Shown: piece after piece, positions 23,704 through 31,265 of the stretch
Numbering within the stretch: the stretch's first letter is position 1
Layout of the letters: each line of letters begins with the position of its first letter
Origin: an uncultured Oscillospiraceae bacterium
Lineage (GTDB): Bacteria; Bacillota; Clostridia; Oscillospirales; Acutalibacteraceae
Length of the DNA: 33,280 nt
Assembly: GCA_900543525.1 (NCBI GenBank)
Contig: UQRS01000015.1
Span: 1 to 33,280, forward strand
Direction of reading: 5' to 3'
The notes under the pieces: generated by a model
The model's database searches: none
What the model saw: only the letters and a program-made list of their open reading frames with translations
What the model was told of the DNA's origin: nothing
Position numbers and translations under genes: made by a program

Positions 23704-24093
23704 TCAAAAAATCATGCTGGTGCCCATCTCGATATCCTCCGTCTGGGAGACGAGGGTCTCCATCGGGCAAAAGCCGGTTTTGTCCCGGTTGAGGATGCGG
23801 TCGGTCACCCTGCCGCAGTGCAGCTCGACGCCGTGCGCCGTGAGCAGGGCGCGGGCGCTTTCCGAAATGATTTCGGCGTACACCGCGCGCACCCCCGCCT
23901 TTACAAACAGCATTGCCGCCGCCTTTCCGACGACGCGGTCGGCCGCACAAAAGCCGGAGAGGTCCCTCCCCTCCCGGAGGAAATCCACCATCGGAGCCAC
24001 GCCGCGCGCGTCGCTTGTGATTACCTCCCCATCCTTGCAAAGCGCGAGGGTGTGGCCGGGGAGGTTTTGCATCGCCATTTCAAGATCAGTCAT
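23704..24093 (-). CDS. DUF1893-domain protein
   Basis: This 129-residue protein matches the DUF1893 family, whose fold resembles cytidine deaminase. It shows LCKDGEVITSDARGVAPMVDFL, the GFCAADRVVGKAAAMLFVKAG-like core and a C-terminal CPMETLV segment. Cys48 and Cys109 (in GFCAADR and GFCPME) are the conserved positions I can see. The function of the family is unknown. Its ATG overlaps the end of the reductase/ECF gene by 8 bases with only a poor ribosome site, so it is translated by coupling. In related bacteria DUF1893 genes often lie beside ECF transporter S-component genes. Confidence 0.8.
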   Translation of the reverse strand: MTDLEMAMQNLPGHTLALCKDGEVITSDARGVAPMVDFLREGRDLSGFCAADRVVGKAAAMLFVKAGVRAVYAEIISESARALLTAHGVELHCGRVTDRILNRDKTGFCPMETLVSQTEDIEMGTSMIF

Positions 24094-25741
24094 TGCCGTT
24101 TTCTTTTTTCAGCAGCGCGGCAAGACCCATCACCATAAGCGGCGTCACAACCGCCTGCAAAGCGAGGCCGATGAACCCGGTCTGAATCTGCGCCCAGACC
24201 GTGACGGCACTCAGCGAGGACCGGGGCTGAAACACTGCAGCGATCAGCAGGAAGAAGGCTCTGCCGACAAGCTCAGCCAGCACAACCGCCGGAAAAGCGA
24301 GCCACGCCTTCTCCACGATTCTTTTGGAGAAGAGGCCGGAGATGACCGCAAACACCGCAAGCTCGGCCATCATAAAGGGCAAACGCCCGGCCGCCGGCAT
24401 CGGCTGCCCCGCCGCCGAGGTGAGAAGAAAGCTGACAACCGGAGAGAGCACGCCTACTCCAAGGCCCCATTTCCAGCCGAGCAGGCAGCCGCCGAGCAGC
24501 ACCGGAAGATACATCGGCAAAAGCATTTTGCCGGCCTGTTCTCCGACCGCCAGATGGGCAAGTTGCGGCAAAACGACCGCCAGCACGAGGACGCCGATGG
24601 AAATCAGCGCTTTGACCGTAAGCTTCATTTGCAGGGAGACCTGCCGTCTTTCAAGTGCGTTTTCAATCATGGTGATTTTCTCCTTTTTAAAATATTCTGC
24701 AATGGTTTTCATTCTCGAACGCTGCTTTACGCCAAAGGGACACCGGCGGTCACAGTAGCCGCAGCCGGTGCAGGCCTCTGCCCCGACCGCCAGCTTGCTG
24801 TAATGATCGTGCGCCATGCGATCTCCCGCCAGCGAAAGATCGTAGTATTTGTTGATCAGGCCGATATCCAGCCCCGCCGGGCAGGGCTGACAGTGGCTGC
24901 AGTAAACGCAGTTTCCGACTGCCGCCTCCGGCGTGAACTCTCCGATTACGGAGTAGTCGTTCTCCGCCCGCGTGGAATCTGGGAAGGTCAGCAGCGCATG
25001 CAGGTCGTCAAGCCCCCGCACGCCCGGCACGGCCGTCAGCACAGCCGGCCGGTCGAGCACATACTGAAGGCACTGATTTTTCGTCAGCGCCCGCCGAAAG
25101 GGCGAGGTTTTTTCCGAAAGCAGCTGCCCGCCGTGGAAGGGCATCATGACCGAGATACCGATTCCCTCCGCTTCACATCGGCGAAACAACTCCGCCCGCT
25201 CGCCGGTCGTACCGATACCGTATTCGTCCCCGCACTCCAGATCATAGGCCGGATTGATCGAGAACATCAGCATATCCACAAGCCCCGTATCAAGCAGCCG
25301 GTTGGAAACCGACGGCGTGTGCGAGGAAAAACCGATGTGACGGACAATCCCCTTCGCCTGAAGTTCGCAGACATGGTCGAGGATGCCGTTTTTCCGGATA
25401 TCGTCAAGGTCGCTTTCCTCATCCACGCAGTGCAGAAAACCAAAGTCCGCATAGTCGGTTCCGAGGGTATGCAGCTCCCGGTCGAAGGTTTCCCTGATTT
25501 TGTTCAGATCCCTCGACCATCCGTACTCTCCGCGCGCATTGTACACCGCGCCGAAATGCAGCTGAAAATAGACCTTCTCCCGCACCTCTGCGATCGCGCT
25601 TCCAAACGGGGCATAGACCGTAGCGCCGCCGGCACAGAGGTCAAAAAAGTTAATGCCCTGCGCGACAGCCTCACGGATGACCGCCTCAATCTCCTCCGGC
25701 GGCGCTTTTTCAAAAGAGCGCGCTTTTTTGAAGGGAATCAT
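24086..25741 (-). CDS. Fusion: aldo/keto reductase with 2[4Fe-4S] motifs plus ECF-transporter S component
   Basis: This 551-residue frame joins two proteins. Residues 1-350 are an aldo/keto reductase with a ferredoxin-like tail (Cys278, 281, 284, 287 and Cys324, 327, 330, 334). Residues 358-551 are a hydrophobic protein with about six helices and the LPMYLPVLLGGCLLGWKWG segment of ECF-transporter S components, which bind a vitamin-like substrate for uptake. Met358 (24670) has AAAAAGGAG nine bases upstream, so the transporter part can start by itself. The reductase lacks the usual first strand, and the catalytic lysine position reads FQLHF. The ATG overlaps the CotH stop (ATGA); an in-frame stop lies just upstream, so the short N-terminus is real in this sequence. 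Confidence 0.8.
   Translation of the reverse strand: MIPFKKARSFEKAPPEEIEAVIREAVAQGINFFDLCAGGATVYAPFGSAIAEVREKVYFQLHFGAVYNARGEYGWSRDLNKIRETFDRELHTLGTDYADFGFLHCVDEESDLDDIRKNGILDHVCELQAKGIVRHIGFSSHTPSVSNRLLDTGLVDMLMFSINPAYDLECGDEYGIGTTGERAELFRRCEAEGIGISVMMPFHGGQLLSEKTSPFRRALTKNQCLQYVLDRPAVLTAVPGVRGLDDLHALLTFPDSTRAENDYSVIGEFTPEAAVGNCVYCSHCQPCPAGLDIGLINKYYDLSLAGDRMAHDHYSKLAVGAEACTGCGYCDRRCPFGVKQRSRMKTIAEYFKKEKITMIENALERRQVSLQMKLTVKALISIGVLVLAVVLPQLAHLAVGEQAGKMLLPMYLPVLLGGCLLGWKWGLGVGVLSPVVSFLLTSAAGQPMPAAGRLPFMMAELAVFAVISGLFSKRIVEKAWLAFPAVVLAELVGRAFFLLIAAVFQPRSSLSAVTVWAQIQTGFIGLALQAVVTPLMVMGLAALLKKENGND
24671..24688 (-). promoter_or_regulatory. Internal ribosome site for the ECF S-component
   Basis: On the minus strand AAAAAGGAG lies nine bases before the ATG at 24668-24670, inside the fused frame. 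This is as good as the best ribosome sites in the window and suggests the S component is also made as a separate protein of 194 residues. Confidence 0.65.
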
Positions 25742-28011
25742 CCCCTCCGCCGCTTATAAACAACAGCCACCCCCAGCCCGAGCAGGAGGCATGCCGCGCT
25801 CACCGCAAGCAGAATCCACTTCTCTGCCGAGGAGCTGTCCGCCGCCTTTGCAGAGGTTTGCACCGAATCTCCCTGCCGCGTACCGCCTGCCGTCTGCCCG
25901 GCGGAGGCGCTTTGCTCTGTGCCGCTGCTTTCGCCGTTTCCAAAGGCTGGCGGCGTTCCGCCCTGCTGCGTACCTCCGGCCGTCTGCCCCTCCGTGTCGG
26001 AGGGGCTGTCCGGCCTCATCTGTGAAGAGGCGGTCTGATCGGTGTCAGAGGCCTGCGTGGGTGCGGAAGACTGCGCAGCGCCGCTGTCCGTTCCCTCCTG
26101 CGGCTGTGCGTCCGGCATGCCGCCGGGTGCCTCGCCGCCGGGAGACATGTCACCCGGCTGACCCATTCCGCCGCCGGCCGAGCCTTTCATCGAACCCATA
26201 TCCTGTATCTGTATGCCGTCGGCGTCGATCAGTGTGCTGCTCTCCTGCATGTTGGAGGTCGATCTGATTGTCCCCGCAAGCTGGCCGCTTATACTCTCCG
26301 CGCGGAGCAGGCAGAAGGTTTTCGGGGTGGACGCGCCCGTCTCGAATTCCGCATATGTGCAGAATTTGGTCGGGTCCTTCTCGACATAGGGAGAAATCAG
26401 CGAAACGGTTCTATCCATCATCTCTTCAAAATTGCCGCTGTCAAACCAGTCGGATATAAATTCGGAAAAGTACTGATGATACAGCGCGGTATAGGTCTCG
26501 TCCGCGAAAATCCAGGCAAGCATCGGCCGATCCTCGATCGTCCCGCCCGAAACGGGAGAATCTATCGGATAATTCACGAGGCTGGTCGCGTCTCCCATCG
26601 ACTGAAAGCCCCCGAAGGCGAGGTTGTAATCCCACGGCAGCATCTGCAGTTGGCCGTCCTTTTCATAAAGATAATAGTTGTGAATCATAGAGCCGGTGTA
26701 GCTGTCAAAATTCAAAACAAAATTATGCACAACAAAGTAACGGATCACCGCCTCGACATCCATCGTGTCGGCAAGCTTCTCTCCGTCGGACAGGTTTTTG
26801 AGCGACTCGATCAGCCGCGCCTTGTCCGCCTCGGAAGTGTCGGTTTTGGCGTTGTCGAAGATGTTGGCATAGCTTTCCACCTGATCGTCGATGTATTTCA
26901 GGAGTACATCGTCGCTGCCGTTGTTCATCATGCCGCCGGGCATTCCATCCGAGCTGAAGCCGCCGGGCGCTTGGTCGCCGGGTGATAAAGCACCCGGTTG
27001 TCCCATTCTACCATCGGGTGCCTCGCCATCGGGCTGAGTGGCCTCTCCCGCGCCGCTCTCCCCTTCTTCTCCCGCCGTGGGAGGGGTCATGCCGCCGGGC
27101 ATTCCATCCGAGCCGAAGCTATCGGGACTCGCCCCATCTGGCAGCGCGGGAGGCGTGCCCTTCATTCCTCCGGGCGGCATATTGCCCGGCTGTATTCCTT
27201 GCGCCGTGCTGCTGCCGGACGCCTCTCCTGCCGCGCCGGACGGCATCTGTCCGAAGGGGGCGGAGGTATTGCCTCCGGCGCTTTCGCTGCCATCGCCGTC
27301 ATTGGAGGCGGCGGCTTCCGAATCATCGGAATCGATCGTGTTTAAAAACGCGTCCATGTCAAATTTTTCACCGTTGCCTCTGCCGCCGCCCATACTCTGG
27401 CTGTCCGGCTTATACAGCTCGCCGTAATCCTTGCCGTAATTCCGCTGGAGGAAGGATTCCTCGATCCCCTCCACCGCAAGGTAAAGGCCGAAATCCTCCC
27501 CGTTCACGGTGATATAGGCATAGCTGCACAGCGGCGCGGCCACACCCGTTTCGCGCATCATCTGATAGCAGAGATAGTCCTTCATATAGGTATTGTCCTG
27601 AATGATGTTGTTCAGGCAAAGCTTATCCAGCCCGTGATAGCTCTTGGAGCTGTCATAATGATCGAACTCGATCTTGAAGCTGTACCGGTCGTTCCCGTAG
27701 GAGGCCACCTGCGTCAGAGAGGTGTTTCCCTTGGCGCGGATGGCCACGTTTTTATAAGCCTCATTGTCGATCACAACCGTGCAGGTTTCGTACTCCTCAT
27801 CCTGACAGCCCTCGAGAAAGGCGTCCCAGTCATCCATGATAATGTTGACGGTGTGCACGCTCGAGGTGTCGAACAGCTTCTCCTCATACCCCATGACGGC
27901 AGAGGCCTTTTGCACACCGAAGCGCCCGGCGTTTACAAAAAGAAGGGTGGAAAGCAGCGTAAGGACAAGGATGACACAGCAGATTTTGTCGATATGTCTG
28001 TGCGTTGACAT
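25738..28011 (-). CDS. CotH-kinase-like surface protein with Gly/Pro/Met-rich insert
   Basis: This 757-residue protein has an N-terminal membrane/signal helix (10-27), a CotH domain in two parts and a C-terminal helix (731-751) ending in KRRRG. CotH proteins are atypical protein kinases; the visible active-site residues are Arg92/Lys94/Asn96 in RAKGNTS, Lys113 in YSFKIEF and Asp461 in PWDYNLAFG. Between the two parts lies a low-complexity insert (about 203-365) rich in PGGM repeats; a similar tail follows at 605-725. It should sit on the outside of the membrane, but there is no LPXTG motif. The ATG at 28011 has GAGGTG upstream. It follows the DUF4956 gene by 12 bases. Confidence 0.88.
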   Translation of the reverse strand: MSTHRHIDKICCVILVLTLLSTLLFVNAGRFGVQKASAVMGYEEKLFDTSSVHTVNIIMDDWDAFLEGCQDEEYETCTVVIDNEAYKNVAIRAKGNTSLTQVASYGNDRYSFKIEFDHYDSSKSYHGLDKLCLNNIIQDNTYMKDYLCYQMMRETGVAAPLCSYAYITVNGEDFGLYLAVEGIEESFLQRNYGKDYGELYKPDSQSMGGGRGNGEKFDMDAFLNTIDSDDSEAAASNDGDGSESAGGNTSAPFGQMPSGAAGEASGSSTAQGIQPGNMPPGGMKGTPPALPDGASPDSFGSDGMPGGMTPPTAGEEGESGAGEATQPDGEAPDGRMGQPGALSPGDQAPGGFSSDGMPGGMMNNGSDDVLLKYIDDQVESYANIFDNAKTDTSEADKARLIESLKNLSDGEKLADTMDVEAVIRYFVVHNFVLNFDSYTGSMIHNYYLYEKDGQLQMLPWDYNLAFGGFQSMGDATSLVNYPIDSPVSGGTIEDRPMLAWIFADETYTALYHQYFSEFISDWFDSGNFEEMMDRTVSLISPYVEKDPTKFCTYAEFETGASTPKTFCLLRAESISGQLAGTIRSTSNMQESSTLIDADGIQIQDMGSMKGSAGGGMGQPGDMSPGGEAPGGMPDAQPQEGTDSGAAQSSAPTQASDTDQTASSQMRPDSPSDTEGQTAGGTQQGGTPPAFGNGESSGTEQSASAGQTAGGTRQGDSVQTSAKAADSSSAEKWILLAVSAACLLLGLGVAVVYKRRRG

Positions 28012-28023
28012 AGAGGTCACCTC

Positions 28024-28695
28024 TTATCCCATATACTCGCCGTTATAACTCACAAGCACGGCACTGTTTACACCGGGCATCGTGCCAAGCGTGTTGATGA
28101 AGTCGGTATCCTCGCCCTTCATACGGATTTCCAGATTCAGCTCTATGGCCCCGTTTTGTGCGGTCTTGCTTTTTACAACGCACTTCTGCACCCTGCCGGA
28201 GAGGAAGTCGACTGCGTCCTTTTCGGCCGCGGAATCCGCACAGGAGAGGACGACGATATAAGGATTGCAGTGGGATTTCCGGTTCGCAAATACAAGAAGG
28301 ATTACCCCGATGATCACGCTGCCGACCACCGCAAGCGGAATCATGCCGGCGGCAAGGACGATGCCGACCGCAATGGACCAGAACAAAAACGCGATATCGA
28401 GCGGCTCCTTGATGGCGGTGCGGAAACGCACGATCGAAAGGGCGCCGACCATACCGAGCGAAAGAACCACGTTGGAGGTCACTGCCAGAATCACTACGGT
28501 CGTAATCATGGTCAGAGCGATCAGCGTTGTGCCGAAGCCGGAGGAATACATGACGCTCTGGCAGGTCTTTTTATAAATAAGGAAGATGAATACACCAAGC
28601 CCAAAGGCCAGTATCAGCGCAATCGCCATATCGAGGATGCTGACGCTTGTGATGTTCTCTAAAAAGCTGGATTTGAAAATATCCTGAAAAGTCAT
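28024..28695 (-). CDS. DUF4956-family membrane protein
   Basis: This 223-residue protein has about four membrane helices in the first 140 residues and a soluble, alpha/beta C-terminal domain. The signature SLGMVGALSIVRFRTAIKEP (residues 79-98) is that of DUF4956, found next to VTC-type polyphosphate polymerase and CotH genes in many bacteria. No function is proven; a membrane partner or channel for the polymerase is a reasonable guess. The ATG has AAAAGGAG nine bases upstream. It lies 38 bases after the VTC gene and 12 before the CotH gene, so the three are one operon. Confidence 0.88.
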   Translation of the reverse strand: MTFQDIFKSSFLENITSVSILDMAIALILAFGLGVFIFLIYKKTCQSVMYSSGFGTTLIALTMITTVVILAVTSNVVLSLGMVGALSIVRFRTAIKEPLDIAFLFWSIAVGIVLAAGMIPLAVVGSVIIGVILLVFANRKSHCNPYIVVLSCADSAAEKDAVDFLSGRVQKCVVKSKTAQNGAIELNLEIRMKGEDTDFINTLGTMPGVNSAVLVSYNGEYMG

Positions 28696-28733
28696 AATAA
28701 TCTACTCCTTTTAAACTGATGTTAAAAACGATG

Positions 28734-29405
28734 TTAACCGTATATTCTGCATGCGGCGTATTTTGAAAAGGCGCCCGCGCGGCATCCGGGAAGTTGTACC
28801 GCGTCCCGGATAATATCCGGAAGATAGGCGTCCCATTTTACCTCGAGGATGATCGCCGCCTCTCCCGCCGGGACGGTCAGGCAGTGCGGGTTCAGAAAAT
28901 CCGTGCATCGCAGCCCTGTCCGGATGTCATAATCCAGCGCCACCCGGACGTTGCCGGGGGCAAAGACGAACGGCTCTCTCGTATAATCCACAATGGTTTT
29001 CGGTCGAAGCCCCTGAAGGGTCATTTTGCTGTAAAGCTCTCCGATCAGTGAAATGCCGCTGTCCGCCATCCAGGCGCAGTCTCCCTTTGCGATGGCGGCG
29101 GCCTGCGCCTTTGTCAAAGGAACGCTTTCTTTCGCGCAGAGTCCGTTTATCTTGCTTTTCTTTTCCAAACGGATCACGGAGGTGTCGCCGTTATAATACC
29201 GGATGCGGAATTTTTCCCGACGGTTCACACCGTCTATTTTTTCTCGCAGCGCCTTGTCCGACGCATTGTCGAAATAGAGGCTGCGGATCTGATATTTCCC
29301 GTCGATCGCGTGCGCGTCCTGCCCGGCTATGGCGGACAGCCTCTGCCGGAGGATCAGCCGGTCTCCGGCGCTGATCTCGTGCTTCCACTCGTGTCTGTAT
29401 TGCAT
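28734..29405 (-). CDS. VTC-domain polyphosphate polymerase-like protein
   Basis: This 223-residue protein has the VTC tunnel-fold motifs: RHEWKHEI with Arg4 and Lys8, SLYFDN (42-47), RIRYY (67-71), RLEKKSK (79-85), VDYTREPF and, near the end, LEVKWDAYLPD with Glu188 and Lys190, and SKY (214-216). Yeast Vtc4 uses this fold to make polyphosphate from ATP; bacterial members are predicted to do the same. It is the first gene of the operon. The ATG at 29405 is chosen over a GTG three codons upstream because AAAGGAG is eight bases before it. The basic and acidic pocket residues are intact. Activity is inferred from the family. Confidence 0.9.
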   Translation of the reverse strand: MQYRHEWKHEISAGDRLILRQRLSAIAGQDAHAIDGKYQIRSLYFDNASDKALREKIDGVNRREKFRIRYYNGDTSVIRLEKKSKINGLCAKESVPLTKAQAAAIAKGDCAWMADSGISLIGELYSKMTLQGLRPKTIVDYTREPFVFAPGNVRVALDYDIRTGLRCTDFLNPHCLTVPAGEAAIILEVKWDAYLPDIIRDAVQLPGCRAGAFSKYAACRIYG

Positions 29406-29473
29406 TCTCCCCACTCCTTTCTCAGGCGGCCGCGAAAATGAAGAGGCCGGCCTCCTGCAGCTTTGATGGGGAG

Positions 29474-29508
29474 ATTGTACAAAAGGAAGATTGAAGTTTT
29501 ATTGAAAG
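29474..29508 (-). promoter_or_regulatory. Putative PHO-box promoter of the VTC–DUF4956–CotH operon
   Basis: On the minus strand two near-identical 7-base units, CTTTCAA and ACTTCAA, are separated by TAAA (29491-29508). After 11 bases comes TACAAT (29474-29479). This repeat period of 11 and the distance to the −10 are those of PhoB/PhoP boxes, which replace the −35. The operon begins with a polyphosphate polymerase. A 12-bp palindrome (gaggccggcctc) lies in the leader at 29443-29454. Confidence 0.45.
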
Positions 29509-29641
29509 CCCGGATTTTCTTTTAAAAAAGCGATTCCGAATTCATAAAAAACGCCGCCGTCCCGGTAAGGATGGTTCCAAAAAAGCTTTGCGAGGCCGGC
29601 TTTCCTTTTGCCCGGGAGAAAGCACCCCCGCAAGCCCGCAT

Positions 29642-29675
29642 AATTTCAAAAGTGGCCATTGCCACTTTTGAAATT
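29642..29675. repeat. 15-bp perfect inverted repeat between divergent promoters
   Basis: The arms at 29642-29656 and 29661-29675 are perfect complements around a 4-base loop. The site lies about 25 bases upstream of the plus-strand −10 and about 135 bases from the minus-strand −10. There is no T-run after it on either strand, so an operator or an RNA hairpin is more likely than a terminator. The remaining intergenic sequence (29509-29641) is noncoding with one copy of a dispersed repeat. Confidence 0.6.
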
Positions 29676-29698
29676 GCCCGAAATTCAGCCCTCCCTCA

Positions 29699-29707
29699 TG
29701 CTATAAT
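29699..29707 (+). promoter_or_regulatory. Extended −10 promoter of the dockerin gene
   Basis: TGCTATAAT is a perfect extended −10 element. There is no good −35 at 17 bases. The start point near 29714 gives a leader of about 150 bases, with a GCGGC-AAAA-GCCGC hairpin just before the ribosome site. Confidence 0.6.
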
Positions 29708-29864
29708 GTCAGTGAATAAAATATAAATTCCCGTTTCTTTGGAAAGAGGAGATGCCTATACAGCAAAACCACCGCGCCGAAAGATCAATTTAAGGAAAAC
29801 ACAAATTAAAAACACGAAACAGGAAATTACCTGAATGCGGCAAAAGCCGCGGAAAGGAGCACTT

Positions 29865-31265
29865 ATGAAACCTGCATCCAAAAAAGCAAAACTGCTGGCA
29901 ATCCTGCTCACCCTTTGCATGGTGCTGCCCGTAATGCCGTTTTCGGCATTTGCGTCGGAACCGGCTGCGGGGACGGCGGATTTCTGCGTGAAAAGCGGCA
30001 CCGAGGCCATCGACCTTCTCAATCAGTATAAGACCGGCACGGCCCTTTCCTCGTGGGACAACAGTTCCAAGACCCTGACCCTGCGCGGTATCGACTTCAC
30101 CACCACCGCAGCTACCGCCCTGAAGCTGCCGGTCAGCTCTACCATCGTTCTGGCCGACGGCAGCACCAACACCATTAAGAACGGCGATGTGGAAATCAAT
30201 GTAAGCGGCAAGGAAAAGAGCGATACCTACGTCAACGCTCTGGACGCCGCGGGCAACCTTACCATTCAGGGTGAAATGGCGGGCACGGGCACGCTGGAGG
30301 TCACCGCCGGCAAGGTCAGCAACAGCAGCAACGGCTGGACCTATTCTTCGGGTATTGGCGTGTATGGCGACCTCACCGTAAAGGGCGGCCACGTGACGGC
30401 TCGGGGCGGCCGTGTGCAGGTCAGCGGCGACGGCGGCTGTGCATTCTCCATTGGCGTCAACATGGATAGCAATATTAAAAACAAGGCGCTGCTGATCACC
30501 GGCGGCACCCTCACGGCCATTGCCGGGGAATCTTATCAGCTCAGCGATGCCGACGATACCGATCCCCAGCACAACTTCTCCCGAGGCGTGTATATGTACC
30601 GGGGCAATGTCACCGTATCCGGCGACAGCAAGCTGCAGGCCGAGAGTGTAGAGACGATGGCAGACGCGACGCTCCTCTCCAACGGTCTGTATATCTTCGT
30701 GGGCGACCTCTTCATCGCCAACGAGGGGGAGGTCACGGCCTCCGGCGGCTATGGCGTGAATATTTCCGACGGCTGCATCCAGATGGACGGCGGCCGGCTC
30801 ACCGCCGCAAGCACACAGGCGCCCGATGTCAACGGCAATCTTGGAAATGCTATTTATGTGGATCTGGGCAGCGGAACCACCAACACGGGCAGCACGGGCA
30901 ACATCACCATCACCGACGGCACGCTGGAAACCGAAAACGGTAAGATTTATATATCCGATTTCGGCGCTAAAGAAAATCAGGGCGTATTCACCGTTACCGG
31001 CGGCACTATTGTGAACAGCGGTCGGCTGGATGGCGCGACAAAGATCAATATCTCCGACGGCTCGGTGCAGACCTGGGGCATTGATGCCGACGAGCTGACC
31101 CTGTCCGGCGGCTCTCTCACCATCCGGGAGCCGATACGCAAGAACCCGAATTACGACAATTTGTTGGTGTGCCCCGCGCTGGAAGCGGGTACCCTCACCG
31201 TAAGCGGCGGCAGGCTGGATGCGGCCTGGGATTGGGGGGCTTTACACCCATCGTGTTCCCCGTAG
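29865..31265 (+). CDS. Secreted carbohydrate-binding, beta-helix-like protein, N-terminal part (frameshifted)
   Basis: This 466-residue frame begins with a clear signal peptide (KKAKLLAILLTLCMVL…, likely cut after AFA at residue 30). A repetitive beta-rich region follows, with TIVLADGSTNTIKNGD, NLTIQG, GDLTVKGGHVTARGG and TLEV-type strands, as in the carbohydrate-binding beta-helix family first seen in Clostridium thermocellum (Cthe_2159). At the six-G run at 31234 the frame is lost; it ends nine codons later at a TAG. The rest of the protein continues in the −1 frame. The start ATG has AAAGGAG five bases upstream. This is the only plus-strand gene. The carbohydrate-binding role is moderately supported. 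Confidence 0.8.
   Translation: MKPASKKAKLLAILLTLCMVLPVMPFSAFASEPAAGTADFCVKSGTEAIDLLNQYKTGTALSSWDNSSKTLTLRGIDFTTTAATALKLPVSSTIVLADGSTNTIKNGDVEINVSGKEKSDTYVNALDAAGNLTIQGEMAGTGTLEVTAGKVSNSSNGWTYSSGIGVYGDLTVKGGHVTARGGRVQVSGDGGCAFSIGVNMDSNIKNKALLITGGTLTAIAGESYQLSDADDTDPQHNFSRGVYMYRGNVTVSGDSKLQAESVETMADATLLSNGLYIFVGDLFIANEGEVTASGGYGVNISDGCIQMDGGRLTAASTQAPDVNGNLGNAIYVDLGSGTTNTGSTGNITITDGTLETENGKIYISDFGAKENQGVFTVTGGTIVNSGRLDGATKINISDGSVQTWGIDADELTLSGGSLTIREPIRKNPNYDNLLVCPALEAGTLTVSGGRLDAAWDWGALHPSCSP
31234..31239 (+). other. Frameshift point at a six-G run
   Basis: One extra G here would join the two frames into a 1007-residue protein reading …WDWGGFTPIVFP…. The run is the longest G tract inside this gene. 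The heptamer does not fit the usual −1 slippery pattern. Confidence 0.75.

Noticed and set aside
23390..25759. Long plus-strand open frame opposite the AKR/ECF and DUF1893 genes
   Set aside because: The minus strand shows clear family motifs; the plus translation is Arg/His/Pro-rich without any domain.
25738..25900. Sortase (LPXTG) anchor on the CotH protein
   Set aside because: There is a C-terminal helix and KRRRG tail but no LPXTG-like pentapeptide before the helix.
31228..31250. Programmed −1 ribosomal frameshift
   Set aside because: The heptamers around the six-G run do not allow standard tandem slippage, and no clear downstream pseudoknot is seen; an indel is simpler.
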